This document shows positions 53,707-62,549 of a DNA stretch of 64,000 nt, piece by piece. The notes below the pieces were generated by a model. That model ran no database searches and was not told the origin of the DNA. It worked only from the letters and a program-made list of their open reading frames with translations. This DNA is from Methylobacterium sp. UNC378MF (GTDB lineage: Bacteria; Pseudomonadota; Alphaproteobacteria; Rhizobiales; Beijerinckiaceae): positions 1-64,000 of the forward strand of contig NZ_FMWU01000029.1 in assembly GCF_900103195.1 (NCBI RefSeq). Direction: 5' to 3'. The stretch's first letter is position 1. Each line of letters begins with the position of its first letter. Made by a program: the position numbers and the translations under genes.

Positions 53707-55008
53707 CTACTTCACGCGGTCCGCGAGCCAGCCGGCCAGGACATCCGCCACGGCGTCGCTGTTGGCCTCCAGCATCATCATGTGGCCGTTGCCGCGGAGG
53801 CCCTGGTCGGCCAGCCGGACCACGTCCGGCCTGGCGCCGGCCTGGGTCAGGAAGGCGATCGTGCAGTCGTCGTAGGTGGCGTGGAAGGAGGCTTCCGCGG
53901 TCACCACCACGGTCGGCACCCTGGCGAGGTTCGGCAGGGCCCGGACGGGCTCGCCCTGCAGCCAGCAGCGGATCCGCCCGTCCGGCGCCTTGGCGTCGGA
54001 CTTGGCGTCAGACTTGGCGTCGGCCCCCTTGGCCGGCTGCGCCACGCTCAGGTCCTCGGGCGCCTTGACCGGCGGCTCGAAGGTCAGCGGCATGCGGGTC
54101 AGCCCATAGGCGCGGGCGCGCCCGTCGCCGGTCTTCTCCCAGAATTCCTTGCCGCCGCGGAACTGCACGTCGAAGAAGGGCGGCCCGTTCGGCTCGACGG
54201 CGACATGCGCCTTCACGAGGTCCGGCCGCGCATCCGAGGCCGCCCAGCCGAACAGGGCTCCCTGGCCGTGGGTCAGCAGGATCGCCGGGCCGATCCTGTC
54301 CAGCAGCGCCACCAGGGCGGGGTCGACCAGCTCCTCGGTCTGCTGGCTGTTGGCGAGGAACGGGACCTGGCTGGCGAAGAACTGGTCGAAGGCGGCGTTG
54401 CCCTGCACGCCGGCCCCGCCCGGCCAGCGGCTGTGGAGCTTGGCCTGCGGATAGAGGTCGTAGACCTCCGGGGCCGTGTGAGTGCGCTCCAGGCTGCGGG
54501 TGCCGAGCCGGTCGTAGGGCCCGTAGACCTCCGGATTGGTGCCCGAGCGCCCGCGCCCGACCTGATCGACCACGTAGACCTGATAGCCCTTCTCGACGAA
54601 GCGCTGCACCCAGCCGGGCCGCCCGTCCGCGGTGGCGAGGTAGTTCACGCCGGTCTGGGCGAGGCCGTGGACCATCACCACCGGGTAGGGCTGCGTGATC
54701 CGGGCGGGACTGCGCGACTGCACGAACATCTGGCCGACCATGACGGTCTTGTCGCCGAGCTTCTCGTAGCGGCCGCCGATGTAGAAGTAGCCGGCGCGGG
54801 TCACCGGCTCGGACGGGTCCGGCGCCTCGGGCTGCGGCCGGGGCGGTCCCGGCGGGGCGGCGGAGGAGGGCGCGACCTGCGCCGGCAGCTGGGCCGGGAC
54901 CGCCCCCTGGGCCCGGGCGGGCCCAGACGCCAGTCCCGCGGCCAGGCTGAGCCCCTGAACGGCGAGCAGCGCCGCGAGGGCGCCGTTCGCGATGCCGTTG
55001 CCGGCCAT
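53707..55008 (-). CDS. Exported alpha/beta hydrolase with atypical nucleophile elbow
   Basis: 433 residues, signal peptide ending about ARA, and a Pro-rich linker to residue 70. YPVVMVHGLAQTGVNY is the oxyanion strand; YQVYVVDQVGRGRS and the late GLRGNGHMMMLEANSD (catalytic His) follow. The elbow should be G/T-H-S-Q-G; here it reads LLTHGQGALFGW, so the Ser is Gly. Between 54025 and 53990 a 12-bp unit repeats three times, giving ADAKSDAKSDAKAP. Either inactive, a non-hydrolytic variant, or using another residue. Confidence 0.75.
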   Translation of the reverse strand: MAGNGIANGALAALLAVQGLSLAAGLASGPARAQGAVPAQLPAQVAPSSAAPPGPPRPQPEAPDPSEPVTRAGYFYIGGRYEKLGDKTVMVGQMFVQSRSPARITQPYPVVMVHGLAQTGVNYLATADGRPGWVQRFVEKGYQVYVVDQVGRGRSGTNPEVYGPYDRLGTRSLERTHTAPEVYDLYPQAKLHSRWPGGAGVQGNAAFDQFFASQVPFLANSQQTEELVDPALVALLDRIGPAILLTHGQGALFGWAASDARPDLVKAHVAVEPNGPPFFDVQFRGGKEFWEKTGDGRARAYGLTRMPLTFEPPVKAPEDLSVAQPAKGADAKSDAKSDAKAPDGRIRCWLQGEPVRALPNLARVPTVVVTAEASFHATYDDCTIAFLTQAGARPDVVRLADQGLRGNGHMMMLEANSDAVADVLAGWLADRVK

Positions 55009-55312
55009 GCCGTCTCTCCCGGATGCGCGCCGCTCCGCGCCGGCGCTTATTGCGGGATACGCAACGTTCGGCCAAGCTGGAAAGCTGCACCGTCCCGTAC
55101 GATGCCCGGTGCGGGGTCAGGCGAGGTGTCGTCGGACGAAGCGTCGCGGTAACCAGGATTGCGGCCGAGCCCGGCCCCCGGCGCATGCCAGGCGCGATCC
55201 CGGCGATGCTGGCGCGGCGCGGGCGGCGCGCCCACCTTGGGGAAGCACCGGCGCCCTCGCGGCGCCCCTCGCCCGGATCGCCCGTGGCGGGGCAAAGCCA
55301 AGGACTCCCGCC

Positions 55313-55498
55313 GTGGATCCCGAAACCGCCAAGACCTTCGTCTCAGCCGCCCTGGTCGCGTCCATCGCCCTGTTCAGTCTGATGTCGCTCCAGGCCTTCG
55401 TCGCCCAGATCCTGGCCGACCTCCGCGGCGCCGGGTCAGCCCCGAAGGCCGTGCCGGTCCCGGTCCGCGTCGACCGCCGGGATCCGCCGCAGGCCTGA
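55313..55498 (+). CDS. Small single-span membrane protein
   Basis: 61 residues from GTG 55313 with AAGGA at 55300-55304. One TM helix (TFVSAALVASIALFSLMSLQ) is followed by an amphipathic region and a Pro/Val/Arg tail. No family recognised. From 55009 to 55312 no other gene is seen. Confidence 0.5.
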   Translation: MDPETAKTFVSAALVASIALFSLMSLQAFVAQILADLRGAGSAPKAVPVPVRVDRRDPPQA

Positions 55499-55584
55499 CC
55501 GGGCGCGAGGCCGGCTCACGCCGGCTTCCGTCCCCGCGCGGCCCGAGACCGGTCCCGCGCCCCGTGCCCCGCGCGAGGTCGGTC

Positions 55585-55621
55585 GCGCAACCCTGGTCCG
55601 CTGCGTTGCGCGCGATGACGG
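55585..55621. repeat. REP-like element
   Basis: GCGCAACCCTGGTCCGCTGC followed by GTTGCGCGCGATGACGG. It aligns with the copy at 29901 (GCAA-CCTGG … CG-ATGACGG). Between a + strand gene and the convergent acyl-CoA synthetase. Confidence 0.45.
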
Positions 55622-55684
55622 CCGGAGCCGCGGCGTCCCGCCGGGCTCGGGCCGGGCTCGGGCCAGCCTTGGGCGGAGACCGGG

Positions 55685-57322
55685 TCAGGCCTCGTCCTGC
55701 CGGGCCCGCTCCCGCAGGATGAACTTCTGCACCTTGCCGGTAGAGGTCTTGGGCAGCTCGCCGAACACCACGTGGCGGGGGAGCTTGAAGGCGGCGAGCC
55801 GGCCCCGGCACCATTGGATCAGCTCGTCGGCACTCGGGGTCGCACCGGCTTTCAGCTCGACGAAGGCGCAGGGCGTCTCGCCCCATTTCGCATCGGGCTT
55901 GGCCACCACCGCGGCGGCGGCCACCGCCGGGTGCTTGAACAGGGCGTCCTCGACCTCGATCGACGAGATGTTCTCGCCCCCTGAGATGATGATGTCCTTC
56001 GAGCGGTCCTTGAGCTGCACGTAGCCGTCCGGATGCTTCACCCCGAGGTCGCCGGTGCGGAACCAGCCGCCCTTGAAGGCGGCCTGCGTGGCGGCCGGGT
56101 TCTTGAGGTAGCCGCGCATCACCACGTTGCCGCGCATCATCACCTCGCCGATCGTGGCCCCGTCGGCGGGGACCGGCTCCAGCGTCTCCGGGTCGCGCAC
56201 GTCCAGGGCCTCGAGGACCGGGTAGCGCACGCCCTGGCGGGCCTTCTTGGCCGCCCGCTGGTCGGCCGCCAGCGCGTCCCAGTCGGCGTGCCACGCATTC
56301 ACCACCGCCGGGCCGTAGCTCTCCGTCAGGCCGTACAGGTGGGTCACGTCGAACCCGGCCTCCGACATGCCGGCCAGCACCGCCTCCGGCGGCGGGGCGG
56401 CGGCGGTGAAGAAGGCAACGCGCCGGGGCAGGTCCCGGCGCTCCGAATCGGGGGCGTTGATCAGCATCTGCATGACGATCGGCGCGCCGCAGAGATGCGT
56501 GACCGCGTGCTCGGCCATCAGCCGGTACATCGCCTCGGCCCGGACCTGGCGCAGGCAGACATGGGTCCCGGCCACGATCGACAGGGTCCAGGGGAAGCAC
56601 CAGCCGTTGCAGTGGAACATCGGCAGGGTCCAGAGATAGACCGGGTGCTGCCCGAGCCCGCCCGTGATGACGTTGCCGAGCGCCAGCAGGGCCGCCCCGC
56701 GATGGTGGTAGACCACGCCCTTCGGGTCTCCGGTGGTGCCCGACGTGTAGTTCAGGGTGATCGCGTCCCACTCGTCGTCCGGAAGACGCCACGCGTGCTC
56801 CGGGTCACCGCCGGCCAGGAAGGCCTCGTAATCGGTCGCGCCGAGGCGGGTGCCGGGCCCGTCGTATTCGGGATCATCGACGTCGATCACGAAGGGCTTG
56901 GTCTCCAATCCCTCCAGGGCCGCGGCGGCCGTCCGCGAGAATTCGCGGTCGGTGATCAGCACCTTGGCCTCGCCATGCTCCAGGCAGAAGCGGATCGCGT
57001 CGGCATCGAGGCGGGTGTTGAGGGTGTTGAGCACCGCCCCGGTCATCGGCACGCCGTAATGGCACTCGATCATCTCGGGGGTGTTGGCGAGCAGGGCCGC
57101 CACGGTGTCGCCCCGGCCGAGCCCGCGCGCCGCCAGCGCCGAGGCGAGGCGCCGGGCCCGGGCGTAGAGGTCCCGGTAGGGCCGCCGCAGGGCGCCGTGG
57201 ACCACAGCCACGTGATCGGGAAACACCCGCGCGGCCCGGTCGAGATAGAGCAGGGGGGTCAGCGGCTGGTGGTTGGCCGGCACGCGGTCGAGGTCGCGGT
57301 CGTAGATCGTGTCGCGGGCCAT
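55685..57322 (-). CDS. Acyl-CoA synthetase (AMP-forming), DmdB-like
   Basis: 545 residues from ATG 57322 behind GGGAGGA. TLNYTSGTTGDPKGVVYHHR (P-loop), WTLPMFHCNGWCFPWTLS, HLYGLTESYGPAV, GWFRTGDLGVKHPDG, RSKDIIISGGENISSIEVED and catalytic Lys in TSTGKVQKFILRE. The MFHCNGWCFPW and VTHLYGLTES motifs are typical of the branch with 3-methylmercaptopropionyl-CoA ligase (DmdB) and medium-chain or aryl-acid ligases. Substrate not set. Stands alone. Confidence 0.88.
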   Translation of the reverse strand: MARDTIYDRDLDRVPANHQPLTPLLYLDRAARVFPDHVAVVHGALRRPYRDLYARARRLASALAARGLGRGDTVAALLANTPEMIECHYGVPMTGAVLNTLNTRLDADAIRFCLEHGEAKVLITDREFSRTAAAALEGLETKPFVIDVDDPEYDGPGTRLGATDYEAFLAGGDPEHAWRLPDDEWDAITLNYTSGTTGDPKGVVYHHRGAALLALGNVITGGLGQHPVYLWTLPMFHCNGWCFPWTLSIVAGTHVCLRQVRAEAMYRLMAEHAVTHLCGAPIVMQMLINAPDSERRDLPRRVAFFTAAAPPPEAVLAGMSEAGFDVTHLYGLTESYGPAVVNAWHADWDALAADQRAAKKARQGVRYPVLEALDVRDPETLEPVPADGATIGEVMMRGNVVMRGYLKNPAATQAAFKGGWFRTGDLGVKHPDGYVQLKDRSKDIIISGGENISSIEVEDALFKHPAVAAAAVVAKPDAKWGETPCAFVELKAGATPSADELIQWCRGRLAAFKLPRHVVFGELPKTSTGKVQKFILRERARQDEA

Positions 57323-57423
57323 CCCCGTCCTCCCGGCAAAGTGTTGCCGGGACAGTAGCTTGCCGGAACGGGCGCGATCAATCGGGCCCGCGCGCTTCCT
57401 CAGCGGCGCGCCCGACACGGCGC

Positions 57424-57984
57424 TCAGTGGCGCGGCTCGTCCTCGGGCTCGGGCAGGAAGCGGGCGAGTTCGAAGCCGATCTCGATCATCAGGTGCTCGA
57501 TCCGGTCGGTGAGCGTCGGCCGGTGCAGGGCGCGGGCGAGGTCGCGCAGGGCGATGATGTGCTCGGCCATCCGGTTCACCACCCGCTCGCTCTGCACGAG
57601 GTTGGCGGCCTGCTCCTCGGTGCGGTCGATGGCGATGCCCCGCCCCCGGGTCGCCCCGCCGGCAGGATCGCGCTCGATCCGGCCGCGCATCAGCAGCGTG
57701 CGGATCCCGGTGCGCGTATCCTTCGTGCGGAATTCCGCCTCGACGGGACCGCCGGTCTCGGCGACCGCGTGGAGATAGCTCTCGATCCGGATGCGGTCCT
57801 CGGGATGGGTGCGGTCCAGGAAGGCCTCGAGGGACACGCCGGCGGCGGCCGCCTCGGGGTCGAGGCCGAGCAGATCCGCCAGCGGGGCCGAGAGCGCGAG
57901 CTGGCCGGCCCAGTAATCGTGGGCCCAGGTGCCCACGACGCCGGAGGCTTCCAGAATGGATTGGGGGATCGGGGCTTGGGCCAT
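57424..57984 (-). CDS. PAS-domain protein
   Basis: 186 residues from ATG 57984 with GAGGAA. Residues 10-120 form a PAS/PAC domain (GTWAHDYWAGQLALSAPLAD and FLDRTHPEDRIRIESYLHAV, then RTLLMRGRIERDPAGGATRG). After it comes a helical C-terminus (NLVQSERVVNRMAEHIIALR) without a kinase, GGDEF or HTH domain. So it is a stand-alone sensor that may act by protein contact. Divergent from the parA-like gene over a 370-bp A/T-rich region with CtrA-like sites. Confidence 0.75.
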   Translation of the reverse strand: MAQAPIPQSILEASGVVGTWAHDYWAGQLALSAPLADLLGLDPEAAAAGVSLEAFLDRTHPEDRIRIESYLHAVAETGGPVEAEFRTKDTRTGIRTLLMRGRIERDPAGGATRGRGIAIDRTEEQAANLVQSERVVNRMAEHIIALRDLARALHRPTLTDRIEHLMIEIGFELARFLPEPEDEPRH

Positions 57985-58121
57985 GCCATTCCTCGCCGGG
58001 GCGATCCTTGCCTTTAAACTTGAGGTTTTCACCCCCACCAGACTCCTCGTCTCACCCGCACTCACGCTACGGTATCCGGGCGTCGCTGGAAAGGCTGTTA
58101 ACCCTCTATATGCCAAGAATC

Positions 58122-58136
58122 TTAACTTGAAGTTTA
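58122..58136. promoter_or_regulatory. CtrA-like site (one mismatch)
   Basis: TTAA-CTTGAAG-TTTA, one mismatch from TTAA-N7-TTAA. A similar motif (TTTAAACTTGAGGTTTT) lies at 58013-58029, closer to the PAS gene. Confidence 0.4.
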
Positions 58137-58189
58137 GGAAGATCTCCTGTTCCGGCGCAGGGCCGGGATATCCGGACCGGACCGCGGTC

Positions 58190-58204
58190 TTAACGGCTCG
58201 TTAA
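58190..58204. promoter_or_regulatory. CtrA site (perfect)
   Basis: TTAA-CGGCTCG-TTAA fits the CtrA consensus TTAA-N7-TTAA exactly, 152 bp upstream of the parA-like gene. CtrA is the alphaproteobacterial cell-cycle master regulator. Confidence 0.6.
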
Positions 58205-58355
58205 CCATGTCGGCCCCAACCTGTGCCAGGGCATCCTTGGGTCACAGGATCGCGGCACGCCGCAATTCTCATACCTGAGGTTGGCCAAGCGGCGCAGCGA
58301 CCAGCAATCGTGGGCGCCCGGACGGATGCACGGGGCCTTCTGGAGGACGCCCAGG

Positions 58356-59003
58356 ATGAAAGCGATCACCTTCGTCACGCAGAAGGGCGGCAGCGGCAAG
58401 AGCACGCTGTGCATCTCGCTGGCGGTCGCCGCCCGGGAGGCGGGCCATACGGTCTGCATCCTGGAGATGGACCGGCAGGCGACGATCTCCGACTGGCTCG
58501 ACCACCGCACCGCCGACGGTCCCGAGGTGGCGCAGATCGACGCCACCCAGATCGACGCCGTGATGGAGCGCCTGCGCGACTCGGCCTACGACTACGTGTT
58601 CATCGACACGCCCGGCGTCGATTCCACCGGCACGCTCTCGGCGATCCGCGCGGCGGATCTGTGCATCATCCCGTGCCGGCCAACCCCCGCGGATCTGCGG
58701 GCGTTCAAGCCGACGCTGGCCGCCATCTACCGGCTGGAGAAGAAGTTCGCCTTCGTGCTGAACCAGACCCCGCCGCGCTCCTACCGGGTCCGCGACGCCG
58801 CGGACGGGCTGGCGGTGCTCGGCATCCTGCCCGACGTCAACATCGTCGCCCGTACCGACCACCAGGACGCGATCGGCCTCGGCCAGGGCGTCACCGAGTT
58901 CAACCCGAAGGGGCAGGCCGCCGGGGAGGTTCGCCGCCTCTGGTCGTGGATCGAGCGCCGCACGCAGTCCCTGAGGACGGGCCAGCATGTCAAAGCCGCC
59001 TAA
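58356..59003 (+). CDS. Orphan ParA/MinD-type ATPase
   Basis: 215 residues from ATG 58356 with GGAGGA at 58342-58347. Deviant Walker A KGGSGKST (residues 10-17) with the signature Lys, ILEMDRQATISDWLDHR as switch I, YDYVFIDTPGV as Walker B. No N-terminal HTH as in large plasmid ParA. The chain is short (about 215), like chromosomal orphan ParAs that position protein clusters or chemotaxis arrays. The next gene overlaps by 17 bp and is likely its partner. No ParB-like gene or parS is seen. Confidence 0.87.
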   Translation: MKAITFVTQKGGSGKSTLCISLAVAAREAGHTVCILEMDRQATISDWLDHRTADGPEVAQIDATQIDAVMERLRDSAYDYVFIDTPGVDSTGTLSAIRAADLCIIPCRPTPADLRAFKPTLAAIYRLEKKFAFVLNQTPPRSYRVRDAADGLAVLGILPDVNIVARTDHQDAIGLGQGVTEFNPKGQAAGEVRRLWSWIERRTQSLRTGQHVKAA

Positions 59004-59310
59004 GCTCAGCCTCGCGGCGATCGTCGCCTCGGCGAGCCCGCCGGCCCGGCCCTTGGCGGCCCGGCCGCAGGGCGCCGAGATCGTGTCGCTCGCCCTCGCG
59101 CCCCCGGCGCCGAAGCCTGCGGCCACGCTCAAGCAGCGGGCCCGCCAGATGTCGGTCTACCTGGAGCCGCCGGTCTACGACCAGCTGCGTGACCTCGCCT
59201 ATGCCGAGCGGACCAAGATGCACGCCCTGATGCTGGAGGGCCTCGACCTGCTGTTCAAGCAGCGGGGCGCCCAGTCCATCGCGCAGCTCACCGACACGCA
59301 GAGCCGCTGA
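58987..59310 (+). CDS. Small ParA-partner candidate, probable ribbon-helix-helix
   Basis: 107 residues. The first 50 are Ala/Pro-rich and disordered. Residues 53-100 (QMSVYLEPPVYDQLRDLAYA, ERTKMHALMLEGLDLLFKQR) have the beta-alpha-alpha shape of RHH proteins: a strand with alternating polar residues followed by two helices. It overlaps the ParA-like gene by 17 bp, so the pair is translationally coupled. RHH partners (for example ParG) stimulate ParA ATPases and can bind DNA. Function is inferred. Confidence 0.7.
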   Translation: MSKPPKLSLAAIVASASPPARPLAARPQGAEIVSLALAPPAPKPAATLKQRARQMSVYLEPPVYDQLRDLAYAERTKMHALMLEGLDLLFKQRGAQSIAQLTDTQSR

Positions 59311-59842
59311 GCGCCGGCGGATTCGGGCCCGGGGCGGCCGCGTGACCCCGTCGTCCCGGGGCCGCACGGCGGAACCCGGGATCCAGACGCGCCGAGGCGG
59401 CAAGTCTTTGCACCGATCCTGGTTCTCGATTGCCCGCCTCCGGCGTGCCGCTCCGGATCCGGACCCGCCTGCGGCACGCCGGAAGGACGGCGCGGATCGA
59501 CCGGTGTGAGACCGCCGCGGCGCGCTCCCTCCCGGGCCTTCTCGATCCGCACCCCGCCCCTGCCCCCACGGAAAAGGGGGCGCGGCGCCCCCTGAGACGG
59601 GAGGGGGCCTGCGCTGACGGAATGCCGATTATTTCTTCCATTCCAATGATTTGATCGCCGACCTTCAGGCATCGCCCGAGATCCGGGCAGCCGCGCAGCC
59701 GCGCATCTGAACCCCGCCGCGCGGCGCCGTTCAGGCTTCCTTTACGCGACCGATACAATTCTCGGTGGATCGGCTGACCGTCCTCACGGCCAGCCGGCTT
59801 CGGTCCGGTCCCGGTCACGCGTAGAGTTTGGTGAACCCCACG
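59311..59842. other. Gene-free stretch before rlpA
   Basis: About 530 bp with no convincing gene or RNA. It contains an A/T-richer part (59625-59660, 59740-59770) that may hold the rlpA promoter. Confidence 0.5.
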
Positions 59843-61147
59843 ATGGTGCGCACGACGCTCCCCCGGCCGGCGCGCCTCGCCCTGCGGCTCATGGCCGTCT
59901 CGGGCGTGGCCCTGGCCACGGCCAATTGCGCGACCTCGCCCCAGCAGAAGCTCGCCGCCGGGAACGGCATCGACCCGAAATACGGGGTCAAGGCGAGCCC
60001 GCGCCTCTACAACGAGGGCGACGTGATCCCGAAGGGCGGCGGGCGCCGCTACACCGGCAAGCCCTACGTGGTGGCCGGCCAGACCTACGTCCCGAAGGAG
60101 AATCCGAACGGCTACGTGCGCGAGGGGCTCGCCTCCTGGTACGGCTCGGCCTTCCACGGCCGCATGACCGCCAACGGCGAGGTGTTCGACCGCCACTCGA
60201 TCGCCGCCGCCCACCCGACCCTGCCGCTGCCGAGCTACGCCCGGGTGACGAATCTCGAGAACGGCTACTCGATGGTGGTGCGGGTCAACGACCGCGGCCC
60301 CTACCATGCCGGGCGCGTCATGGACGTGTCGGAGGAGGCGGCCGATGCGCTGGGCTTCCACCGCCGGGGCACCGCGCATGTGCGCGTCGAGTATGTCGGC
60401 AAGGCCTCGGTCGCCGGCAGCGACGACCGCAAGCTGCTCGCGAGCCTGCGCACCGACGGGCGTCCCGCCGGCCGCTCGGCCGTGATGATGGCCGATCTCG
60501 GCCCGACGGAGGACACGGAGCGCTACACGCGCTCCGCCCCGGCGCTCGCCTTCAAGCCGGCCCAGGATTCCGCTCCGGAGCGCGAGGAGCCCGCCGAGGC
60601 CCCGGCCGCCCGGCCCGAGAGGAATGCGCCGGTGCGCGCGCCGATCGTGCTGGCCTCGGCCGCCGTCACGGTCCCGGCGGCCGTGCAGCCCACCGCCCCC
60701 CGGGTGCGGGAGTTCCGGCCGGCCCCCGTCCAGAGCGCCGCGGCCAAGGGCGGCAGCCTCGGGACCGGGAGCCTGAAAGTCGCCGGTCTCAACCCGGCCC
60801 TCGCACCGGCGGCGCCCCAGGGCCATGCCGGCGGGAAATTCGCCCCGAAGCCCGGTCCGGCGGCCCGTCCGGCGCTCGCCGAGATCCACGGCCGCGGGGC
60901 TCCGGCGCCCGGGCCGACGAAGCTCGCCAAGGCCTCTTCCGCGCCCGCCTCGGCCCCGCCCTCGGCGATGCCGGCCGCGGCCAAGCTCGCCATGGCGCGC
61001 CTCGCCGCGGTGCCGGCCAAGGCGGCCCCGTCGAAGGGTGGCACCCCCTCCACGCAGGCGTCGTCCGCCAAGGCTGCCGGGCCGAAGGCGCCGACCACCA
61101 GGACCGCCGCCGATGCGCGCCACCCCCGCCTCGCCGGGATCTACTGA
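59843..61147 (+). CDS. rlpA: Septal ring lytic transglycosylase RlpA family lipoprotein
   Basis: 434 residues from ATG 59843; GTG 59831 and TTG 59828 are in-frame alternatives. The signal ends at a lipobox-like ATANC (about residue 32). The double-psi barrel RlpA core lies at about 90-195: GLASWYGSAFHGRMTANGEV, AAAHPTLPLPSYARVTN and VVRVNDRGPYHAGRVMDVSE (catalytic Asp). The rest is a 240-residue Ala/Pro-rich disordered tail; no SPOR domain is visible. It would cleave denuded glycan strands at the septum. 163 bp ahead of a PBP gene. Confidence 0.85.
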   Translation: MVRTTLPRPARLALRLMAVSGVALATANCATSPQQKLAAGNGIDPKYGVKASPRLYNEGDVIPKGGGRRYTGKPYVVAGQTYVPKENPNGYVREGLASWYGSAFHGRMTANGEVFDRHSIAAAHPTLPLPSYARVTNLENGYSMVVRVNDRGPYHAGRVMDVSEEAADALGFHRRGTAHVRVEYVGKASVAGSDDRKLLASLRTDGRPAGRSAVMMADLGPTEDTERYTRSAPALAFKPAQDSAPEREEPAEAPAARPERNAPVRAPIVLASAAVTVPAAVQPTAPRVREFRPAPVQSAAAKGGSLGTGSLKVAGLNPALAPAAPQGHAGGKFAPKPGPAARPALAEIHGRGAPAPGPTKLAKASSAPASAPPSAMPAAAKLAMARLAAVPAKAAPSKGGTPSTQASSAKAAGPKAPTTRTAADARHPRLAGIY

Positions 61148-61309
61148 GGCCGGCCGCCGACACGGCGCGGCCGGGCCGGCCCGAGGATCCGGCCGCCGAT
61201 GCGGCATTTCGCATTCGATCCGGCGCCGAAACCGTAATATGGTCACGCTTGTTATTGGGATACGGCCGGGACGCTTCCGGCCCGACGGCAGGCGTGGGAC
61301 GGAACGGCG

Positions 61310-62539
61310 ATGCGCAGACCCCTTCTCACCCTTCTCGCGGCCGCCTGCGCGCTGGGCGCCGGCCTTTCCGCCGCCGCGCAGGGCTTCCAGACCGCGGCCC
61401 CGCACGCGATCCTGATCGACGCCGATTCCGGCTCGGTCCTGTTCGAGAAGGCCGCCGACGAGCGCTTCTCGCCGGCCAGCATGGCCAAGCTGATGACCAC
61501 CGACATCGTGTTCGAGGCGCTGAAATCCGGCCGCCTGTCGATGGACACGGAGTTCACCGTCACCGAGGACGCGTGGAAGCGCGGCGGGGCGGGGGGCGGC
61601 GGCTCGTCGATGTTCGCGCAGGTCAACAGCCGCATCAAGATGGCGGACCTGCTGCGCGGCCTGATCGTGCAGTCGGGCAACGACGCGGCGATCACCATCG
61701 CGGAGAACATGGCCGGCTCCGAGGAGGCCTTCGCCGGGCTGATGAACCAGCGCGCCAAGGAGATCGGGCTGACGAACTCGACCTTCCGCAACGCCACCGG
61801 CTATTCGGCGCCCGACCAGAAGGTCACGGCCCGGGACATGGCCAAGCTCGCGCTGCACATCATCGACACCTACCCGGACTACTACAAGATCTTCGCCGAG
61901 AAGGAGTTCACCTGGAACAAGATCCGCCAGCAGAACCGCAACCCCTTGCTCGCCCTCGACATCGGCGCGGACGGGCTCAAGACCGGCTACCTGGAGGAAT
62001 CCGGCTACGCGCTCACCGGCTCGGCCGTGCAGAACGGCCAGCGGCTGGTGCTGGTGGTCTCGGGGCTCAAGACCGCCCGGGACCGCGCCGCCGAGTCGCG
62101 CAAGCTGATGGAATGGGGGTTCCGCGCCTTCGAGCCCCGGCAGGTCTTCGCGCCGGGCGAGACCGTGGCCGAGGCCTCGGTGTTCGGCGGCCAGTCGGGC
62201 TCGGTGCCGCTGGTGGCGAAGAAGCCCGTGCGGGTGCTGCTGCCCCGCGGCTCCAACGACCGGGTCAGCGGCAAGGTGGTCTATACCGGGCCGCTGGTCG
62301 CCCCGGTGGAGGAGGGCCAGCGGGTCGGTATCCTGCGCATCCAGCGCGGCGACACCGTCGCCCTCGACCAGCCGCTCTTCGCCGGCGCCGCGGTGGAGCC
62401 CGGCACCCTGTCGCAGCGAGCGATGGATGCGGCGCTGGAATTCGGCACCGGCCTCGTCCGCAAGGCCCTCGACCGGGCCGGCAAGGGTGGAGACAAGGGA
62501 AGCGACAAGGGTGCTGCCGGGGCGGCCAACCCCTCGTGA
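61310..62539 (+). CDS. D-alanyl-D-alanine carboxypeptidase (PBP5/6 type)
   Basis: 409 residues, signal peptide cleaved after AAA/AAQ. The three penicillin-binding motifs are SMAK (S57-x-x-K60) in RFSPASMAKLM, SGN in IVQSGNDAAIT and KTG in ADGLKTGYLEE. A C-terminal PBP5 beta domain follows (EASVFGGQSGSVPLVAKKPV) and an amphipathic end that could attach to the membrane. It trims pentapeptide stems. Likely DacC/DacF-like. The tmk gene starts 11 bp after its stop. Confidence 0.93.
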   Translation: MRRPLLTLLAAACALGAGLSAAAQGFQTAAPHAILIDADSGSVLFEKAADERFSPASMAKLMTTDIVFEALKSGRLSMDTEFTVTEDAWKRGGAGGGGSSMFAQVNSRIKMADLLRGLIVQSGNDAAITIAENMAGSEEAFAGLMNQRAKEIGLTNSTFRNATGYSAPDQKVTARDMAKLALHIIDTYPDYYKIFAEKEFTWNKIRQQNRNPLLALDIGADGLKTGYLEESGYALTGSAVQNGQRLVLVVSGLKTARDRAAESRKLMEWGFRAFEPRQVFAPGETVAEASVFGGQSGSVPLVAKKPVRVLLPRGSNDRVSGKVVYTGPLVAPVEEGQRVGILRIQRGDTVALDQPLFAGAAVEPGTLSQRAMDAALEFGTGLVRKALDRAGKGGDKGSDKGAAGAANPS

Positions 62540-62549
62540 CGGCGCGCCC

